From contig CDMY01000299.1 in assembly GCA_001179505.1 (NCBI GenBank), positions 62,001 through 126,000 of the forward strand: a stretch of DNA of 64,000 bases, read 5' to 3'. The position numbers and the translations under genes were made by a program. Positions 57,862 to 64,000 of this stretch are shown piece after piece (the stretch's first letter is position 1; every line of letters begins with the position of its first letter). The notes beneath the pieces were generated by a model. That model did not search any database. It had not been told where the DNA came from and was given only the letters and a program-made list of their open reading frames with translations. Source of the stretch: Vitrella brassicaformis (taxonomy: Eukaryota > Sar > Vitrellaceae).

Positions 57862-58826
57862 ATGGTATGATGCATGACGCAGCACCATAGATCAGCGGCA
57901 ATAACGCCGCTGCCCGCATCTCACACACAACTTCCTCGTGTCTTGTCTGCTCTGCAGTCCATCTTCAGTTACAATGGCGCTGCCTTGGTGGGCATGGCCG
58001 GCAAGGACTGCGTGGCGGTGGCCGTCGACAAGCGGCTGGGCGTCAACCAGTTCCAGACCATCTCGGCCAACTTCCAAAGGGCATTCCAGGTCTCGGAGCG
58101 GTGCTTCGTGGCTCTCGGCGGCCTGGCATCCGACGTGCAGACAGTGTAAGCCACACTTGTGGCCACACCCACAGGTCTGCACATAGCTAGCTGTGGTGCG
58201 TGTGTCGTGTGTGTCGCATGACTGAAGGCACAAGGAGATAGCGTATCGTATGAAGATGTATTCGCTTCGGGAGGAGCGTGAGATGGAGCCCAAGGTGGTG
58301 ACGGCCCTGGTGGCGTCGATGCTGTACGCCCGCCGCTTCGGGCCGTGGTTTGTGGACCCCGTCGTGGCGGGGCTCGACAAGGACAACAAGCCCGTCCTGG
58401 CGGGGTACGACTCCATCGGCGCCAAAAGCGAGGCTCACGACTTTGTGACGGGCGGGACGGCCAGCGACCAGCTCTTTGGCCTCTGCGAGCAGTTCTGGAA
58501 ACCTGACATGGTGAGCGAGGCCAAAGATATATGGGCCATGTGGATGTGTGTGTCGGTGGGTGTGACGGGGTGTGTTGGTGGTCGGCCTCAGGATGCCGAC
58601 CAGTTGTTTGAGACGATATCGCAGTGTCTGCTCGCAGCCGTCGACCGGGACTGCGTCAGCGGATGGGGAGCCGACGTCTTCATCCTGTAAGCGCACTTCA
58701 GCCAGAGCAACCACAGACAGACAGACAGACAGACGAGCACCTGCCGTGTGGGTGTGTCGTGTGTCGCTTTGCAGGACTGCTGACGGTACGGTGACCAAGA
58801 AGACACTCAAAGTGCGACAAGACTGA
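57862..58826 (+). CDS. Proteasome subunit beta type-3
   Basis: Non-catalytic beta-3 subunit of the 20S proteasome core. Five exons: 57862-57864, 57958-58145, 58228-58510, 58592-58686 and 58775-58826, with all phases consistent, about 206 residues as usual for the family. The coding part of exon 1 is just the ATG. Family landmarks are SIFSYNGAALVGMAGKDCVA, GVNQFQTISANFQRAFQV, LGGLASDVQTV, RRFGPWFVDPVVAGLD, HDFVTGGTASDQLFGLCEQF, DQLFETISQCLLAAVDRDCV and the ending TKKTLKVRQD. Like other beta-3 subunits there is no N-terminal Thr nucleophile. Assignment is firm from the matching order of these blocks. Confidence 0.95.
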
Positions 58827-59596
58827 CCGATCCGTTGGCTGGCTGACTGTAGTTAGTGTATGAATGTGTGGCAAAACGTGACGAGGCAGGCAGCCTGTTG
58901 TTTTTGAATGGCTGTGCTGTGCATGACGGAAGAACACACAATGATGTGAGTGCGTGAATGACGCGACGATAACATGCTTAGGAAAACTGATTCATCTGAC
59001 AGGTCACGTCGCATCAGGTCGTTTTGACTGCTTCACTCCCACCCACCTGAAGTGTGTGTGCATGCGCGTTGAGTCCCGTCCCCTCCCCTCCCGTCCATGT
59101 CTGTCCCCTTCTTCTGACTGTCTGTCCGGCAACCCCACCATCACCCAGTCAGTCAGTCAGTCGGTCAGTCATCTGTACATGCATCCATTCACACACCCAC
59201 ACCCATCCATCCATCCATCCACCCATTCGCCCATTCGCCCATCTGTGTGTGCAGGAGGGCTGACTATACACGATGATGACATCGAAGGAGGAGAGAGAAC
59301 AAGACTGGCAGACAGACAGACTAGGGTGACGTGACGTCGGGTGAAGGAATGGATTCACCAAAGGGGAGGAGGACATGGCTGGCGCGACCACTCACAGATC
59401 GATCGGGGAAGAAGCAAACACGAAACTACCATCCTTGCTCACCTCACCCGCACCGAAAAACTACACCCATCCTATCCACTCACGCCTTTGTCACTTGCTT
59501 TGCTCGACCATTTCGCCATCCATCCATCCATCCATCCGTTGGGGCGGCGAAAAATAAAGCACCAGTGTCACTCACTCCAGTCTCTCTCTTGGTCGG
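58827..59596. other. Intergenic spacer between convergent genes
   Basis: No exon seen. Contains CAGTCAGTCAGT (about 59146-59170) and CCATCCATCC (59203-59225, 59516-59537) repeats. Confidence 0.6.
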
Positions 59597-60415
59597 TCAT
59601 TTCCTTGCTCCCCGGTTGATCATGTCCGACAGCACCGCCCTCTCGTCAGCCGCCACCTCACTGCCCTCATCCATCCACCCCAGCCCAAACGCGTTCGTCG
59701 CCCCGCCCACACCACCAGCACCAGATGGGTGACCGTCGCCCGGCTGGGTCTCGGGATGCCTCACCACCACAAGCACATGGTCGTCGCCCGCCTTATTGAC
59801 GCACCGCACCGCTATCGACAGCGCAATGGACGTCATCAGAAGAAAGATGGCCACGTCGGCGAACAGCACGTTCCGCCGCCGCACCTCGCGCGACCCCCGA
59901 GAGCTGCCGATGAGCGCCGCACAGATGGCGATGGCGGTGAAGCCGCAGGCTATCTTGACGCCCAAGAGAATCCGCGCCACAGCGGTCATGAGCGACACCG
60001 CAATGCAGAGATGGACGCCGCTGCCGATGACGAGCACGAACATCTCAACGGTGAGCCACTTCCACGGGCTCTCGGACAGCTCCTCCAGCACCGAATCGGC
60101 GTCCTCAAGGCCCGCAATGTGCCTGTAGAGCACGACGCCGCCCGTGACGACCGAGAAGCCGACGATGTGGAGGGCCTGGGAGACTGCAATGAGCGGCTGG
60201 AACCTGGCGAAGCCGATGGAGACGGTGATGAAGAATAGCACCGATACGGGCACGCACATGACCCAGAAGGGCGTGACGGGCCCGCCGTAAGAGGACCGCC
60301 GATGCGTGGAAGCGATGTCGTGGCGCATGCGCTGCGGTGGGGTGACGATGGGCACTGAGGTGCTGGAGGACCGGGAGCCGGCCCGCATGTACTCGGCGGC
60401 GATGTCCTCCTTCAT
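59597..60415 (-). CDS. Multi-span membrane protein, unknown function
   Basis: One open frame, 272 codons from the ATG at 60415 (MKEDIAAEYMRAGSRSSST); an upstream non-coding or short coding exon ending at the CATTCAG acceptor near 60445 is possible. It shows a Ser/Arg-rich start and five hydrophobic segments: VMCVPVSVLFFITVSIGFAR, IAVSQALHIVGFSVVTGGVV, VEMFVLVIGSGVHLCIAVSL, IACGFTAIAICAALIG and VAIFLLMTSIALSIAV, then an acidic tail. No catalytic or channel motif is recognisable. Divergent from dyskerin, 295 bp apart. Confidence 0.65.
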   Translation of the reverse strand: MKEDIAAEYMRAGSRSSSTSVPIVTPPQRMRHDIASTHRRSSYGGPVTPFWVMCVPVSVLFFITVSIGFARFQPLIAVSQALHIVGFSVVTGGVVLYRHIAGLEDADSVLEELSESPWKWLTVEMFVLVIGSGVHLCIAVSLMTAVARILLGVKIACGFTAIAICAALIGSSRGSREVRRRNVLFADVAIFLLMTSIALSIAVRCVNKAGDDHVLVVVRHPETQPGDGHPSGAGGVGGATNAFGLGWMDEGSEVAADERAVLSDMINRGARK

Positions 60416-60710
60416 CCTGATATATGAGCTGCTCAGGGCGATGGTCTGAATGCACGCCGATGGACAGAGTGAGGCGACGACGGTCAAAGCGAGCTTGACG
60501 AGCTTCTTCGGCACATGATCGGCATCACCATGGCATTCTCGAACGGATTTTGGCTCTTGCCTTTCGGCCTTTTTCACCGCGAGCTTTTTCTTTCGTTGCC
60601 TGGGTGGTGGTTAAGGGTAAGATTGTCGAGCGTTGCCATTTTTCGACGACGAGGCTGCTCAAGGTGCTGTGAGGGGCCCACTGTGGGCAGTTGGCGCTTT
60701 GGTCACGACA

Positions 60711-63466
60711 ATGGATGTGTCGGAAGATGCTCCGGTCAAGATCAAGAAGGGCAAGCGAAAGGCCAAGGAGGGCGCCACGGACGGACCCGAGGGAGGCCAG
60801 GAGCTGTTCATCAGACCCCAGAAGCTCAGCCCACCCATCGACACCTCCACGTGGCCGCTCCTGCTCAAGGTCGGCAGACTCAGTCTGGCCCATCCACACA
60901 CGCGAGACAGAAGCACCGACACCTGATGCGTGGGTATCTGGCTGCTTGTCTGGTTCAGAACTATGACAAGCTGAACGTGCGGACGGGCCACTACACGCCG
61001 CTGCCGCACGGCTGCTCCCCGCTGAACCGCCCGCTGTCCGAGTATCTGGCTTACGGCATCATCAACCTCGACAAGCCCGCCAACCCCTCCAGCCACGAGG
61101 TGGTCGCCTGGATCAAGAAGATACTCAGATGCGACAAGACCGGACACAGCGGCACGCTGGACCCCAAGGTCACGGGGTGCCTCCTCGTCTGCCTCAACCG
61201 GGCCACCAGACTCGTCAAGAGCCAGCAGGCTGCAGGTGGGCAGGGCATATAGCAAAGGAGGATGGGAGCTCATGGTGGAGCTGTGCTGCGTGTGTGTTCA
61301 GGCAAGGAGTACGTCGGTATTGTGCGTTTCCACAGTGCAGTCGAGAGCAGGGCGAAAGTCGTCAGGGTCAGTCAGTCCAGTCAGCAACACACAGACATCG
61401 ATGCACCCATCCCGTCGACCATCTGCTCTGCTCTATGTGTGTCGTTTGTGTGAACAGGCGTTGGAGACGTTGACAGGCGCGCAGTTTCAGCGGCCACCCG
61501 TCATTGCAGCGGTCAAGAGACAACTGAGAATCAGGTGCGTATGTGTGATGACGGCACAGACCACACACAGGCAGCGTCGACCGCTGTCCTTTTTCTCATC
61601 CGGCCTGCAGAACCATCTACGAGTCCAAGTTGCTGGATTACGACGAGCGTCGGCACCTGGCCGTGTTCTGGGTGTCGTGCGAGGCGGGCACTTACGTGCG
61701 GACGTTCTGTGTGCACCTGGGGCTCATCCTGGGCGTGGGCGCGCACATGCACGAGCTCAGAAGAGTCAGGTACGTGCGTGCAGCCACACACACGGAAGAG
61801 GCCACTCCATTTGTGCATGTGGTGTGTCTTGTGGCCGTGTGTGTGTGGTCAGGTCTGGTTGCTTGAGTGAGAAGGACTGCATGACGACGATGCACGACGT
61901 GCTTGACGCACAGTGGGTCTACGACAGCTTCAGGGTGGGTGTGCGGGAGGGATGGGACATCTAGACACCACACCACACCCACCAGCAGTTGACAGACACA
62001 TATGGTCTCTGTTGTGTCCGTCTGTCCATCACACAGGACGAGTCGTATCTTCGCCGTGTCGTGTTCCCTCTGGAGATGCTGCTCACCACCTACCCAAGGA
62101 TAGTGGTGAGTGGAGGAACGATAGACACACAAGGGAAGGCCTGTGTCAATGCCCTCTGTGTGGGTTTGTATCAGCTCAAGGACAGCGCCGTCAACGCCGT
62201 CTGCTATGGCGCCAAGCTCATGATTCCGGTGAAGACCCTCCCAACACACCGCACAAGGGAGGAAAGGCGTGAGACTGATTGCTGTGGCGGCTTTGTCTCT
62301 GTGTGCCAGGGTGTGTTGCGTTTCGACAACAATATCGACATCGGCACTGAGGTGGTGATGATGACCACCAAGGGAGAGGCCGTCGCCATCGGCATCGCAC
62401 AGATGACCACTGCCGTCATCGCCACCGTCGACCACGGTCAGCCATGACACATCCACCACCAAAGACAGTGAGGACACAGCTGCACTTTTCTCTTTGTGTG
62501 GATGTGTGTCGTTCAGGTGTTGTTTCGATCATCAAGCGTGTGATAATGGAGCGAGACACGTACGACATGCGCTGGGGCTACGGACCGAGGGCGGCCGAGA
62601 AGAAGAAACTCATCCTGGTCAGACACTGATGCACATTAACGTGTGAATGAATGCATGGATGGCTGCGTGACGACTGGTCAGGCTGGCAAGTTGGACAAGC
62701 ACGGGAAGCCCAATGAGCAGACGCCGGAGTCGTGGCTGAAGGGAGAGGACGCCGCCAAGCTCCCCAAACTCACTGGAGGTACACGTGAATGCAGCTGAGA
62801 CGCAGGCAAACACATCCCCTCTGGCCCCTTCCATCTGTGTGTCCAGCAGCCGCTATCAAAGATGAGATGAAGGAAGAGGACAAGGCGGACGCAGAGATGG
62901 CCCCAGCGGCTGCGGCTGCTGCCGCGGCGGCAGGCGAGGGGGCTGTCAGCGGACTGGAAGCACAGCCACAAAAGGAGGAGAAGAAAAGGAAGAAAAAGGT
63001 ACACACACACACACCACACCCCTCACACATCCATCCATCCATCCATCCACACGTGTACGTGTGTGTATGTGTGTCATGTGTGCTGTGTGTGTGTCAGAAG
63101 AAGGACGAGGATGCAATGGAGGAGGAGGAGGAGGAGCCGCCGGCAGAAGTGCCTGAGTAGGCCAAGCCGACCAATTACTATACAGTACACGAACGAATGT
63201 GTATGTGTGTGTGTGATATGGGCAGGGATGAGGATGGCGCCAAGAAGAAAAAGAAGAAGCGGAAGCTCGATGAGGCACAAGCAGGTGAGAATGATCCATC
63301 CACCCACACAACGTACTCGTGCCGTCCACTCACCCTCATGGCTGGTGCGGTGCGTTCAGCTGATGAGGGCGAGGCTGCCGGTGCAGCAGCAGCTGCGGAG
63401 GAGCCCGAGAAGAAGGTCAAGAAGAAGAAGAAAAAGAAGCAACAGGAGACCGCAGAGGAGGAATGA
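60711..63466 (+). CDS. Dyskerin / Cbf5, H/ACA snoRNP pseudouridine synthase
   Basis: Catalytic subunit of H/ACA small nucleolar ribonucleoproteins, which pseudouridylates rRNA and supports small nuclear RNAs. About 13 exons. Start [20 protein letters not shown], then [20 protein letters not shown] and [20 protein letters not shown]. The TruB catalytic loop [20 protein letters not shown] holds the catalytic Asp (about 61150). Further blocks are [60 protein letters not shown] and the PUA domain with [35 protein letters not shown] and [20 protein letters not shown]. The C-terminal third becomes poly-Ala/poly-Glu and ends in several poly-Lys runs, as in nucleolar orthologues. The introns in this tail keep phase (donor GA|gtaggc near 63157, acceptor before GATGAGGATGGC), so the real stop is TGA at 63464-63466. 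Confidence 0.95.
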
Positions 63467-64000
63467 ATGAATGGGTGCATGACGTGCATCACACCCACAG
63501 CACACATCACACGCGCAGCGAGAGATGAGAGAGACAGGGGGCGGGATAAGGCAGCCAGGCAGTCCTGTAGTGTATTGGTGTCATGGAAGGGTGAAGGCTC
63601 AGGGGCGAGAGATCTGTTTGTGCTTGTGAGAGAGAGGGTTTTAAGCCGTCCACCATCGCTGGCTGTCTGTCCATGGGTGTGAGCGGCGCACACGATCTGT
63701 GCGTCCATCGATACCCATTCACTCACTGGCTGCACCATGTCTGTCTGGCTTGTCCAGGTTCGATGGTTTTCCCTTCACTCCGTACTAGTTGATGTGGATC
63801 ATCCCTAGTGTCTTTTTCCTTGTCCGGCTGATTTTTGTGTGATGGCCGTGGTCAAGATTGTGTCCTATCACCACGCTTCTATTCACGAGACTGACGGGTC
63901 TGCGAAAAGCATCTCGAGAGCTTCCTTCCCTCCCCCTTGGACGAGGTACCACACTCGCGCGCAGATCCAGCCGCGGGCCGTTGGACAGCCGTTAGAGAAG
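63467..64000. other. Downstream flank of dyskerin
   Basis: No exon seen. The last 200 bases are less repetitive and could lead into another gene outside the window. Confidence 0.5.

Noticed and set aside
59729-60238. Plus-strand His/Asp-rich frame opposite the membrane protein
   Set aside because: It is a shadow of the minus-strand hydrophobic frame, which has clear membrane segments and start.

Overview
The window looks like nuclear DNA of an alveolate alga. The closest fit I can offer is a chromerid such as Vitrella brassicaformis; this is inference from style, not from a database match. The support is GC-rich coding sequence, genes split by many short GT-AG introns of roughly 45-150 nt, intron 3' ends made of long TG repeats before the acceptor AG, a catalytically dead ClpP-type (ClpR) protein with a plastid-style leader, a cilium-associated candidate, and many low-complexity protein insertions. 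A 300-nt run of N (about 12115-12414) marks an assembly gap.

Layout. 1-2539 is gene-poor and carries dispersed repeats. 2540-3819 (-) encodes a secreted protein with phage-tail-fibre-like repeats and an S74-type chaperone-like end. 4296-6643 is a hAT-like DNA transposon with terminal inverted repeats and an 8-bp target duplication, sitting inside a repeat unit that recurs at 744-1437 and 6691-7412. 7410-8032 (-) is a membrane protein, head-to-head with an RluA-type pseudouridine synthase (8548-13336, +). A ClpR-like gene (13663-15390, -) is head-to-head with an oligopeptidase B gene (15565-19827, +), followed by a CFAP119-like gene (20033-20842, +). A ubiquitin-specific protease (21437-25286, -) is followed by rearranged fragments of a second copy (25920-26480). 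Then come a Cys-rich tetraspan-like protein (27431-28262, +), a large protein of unknown function (29142-31203, -), a divergent DDB1/CPSF-A family protein (31566-39767, +), a poorly resolved gene (about 40880-41760, -), and a secreted acidic-pro/cationic Cys-rich protein (42113-43049, +).

43994-46434 (-) is the most striking locus: ubiquitin-like domain, membrane anchor, Cys-rich stretch and C-terminal ADP-ribosyltransferase-like domain in one apparent transcription unit. It is followed by a membrane gene with tandemly duplicated transmembrane exons (47039-49442, -), an unknown protein (49756-50825, -), a GH16/PAN type I membrane protein (51258-54455, +), a possible peroxin-13-like protein (56039-57286, -), proteasome subunit beta-3 (57862-58826, +), a multi-span membrane protein (59597-60415, -) and dyskerin/Cbf5 (60711-63466, +).

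Genes are mostly arranged head-to-head with 90-520 bp between start codons, so shared bidirectional promoters are likely. Functions are mixed: RNA pseudouridylation (two enzymes), protein turnover (USP, proteasome, ClpR, oligopeptidase B, DDB1-like) and several secreted or membrane proteins. There is no operon logic, as expected for a eukaryote. All exon boundaries below were read by eye from GT/AG sites and reading phase; boundaries called approximate are just that.
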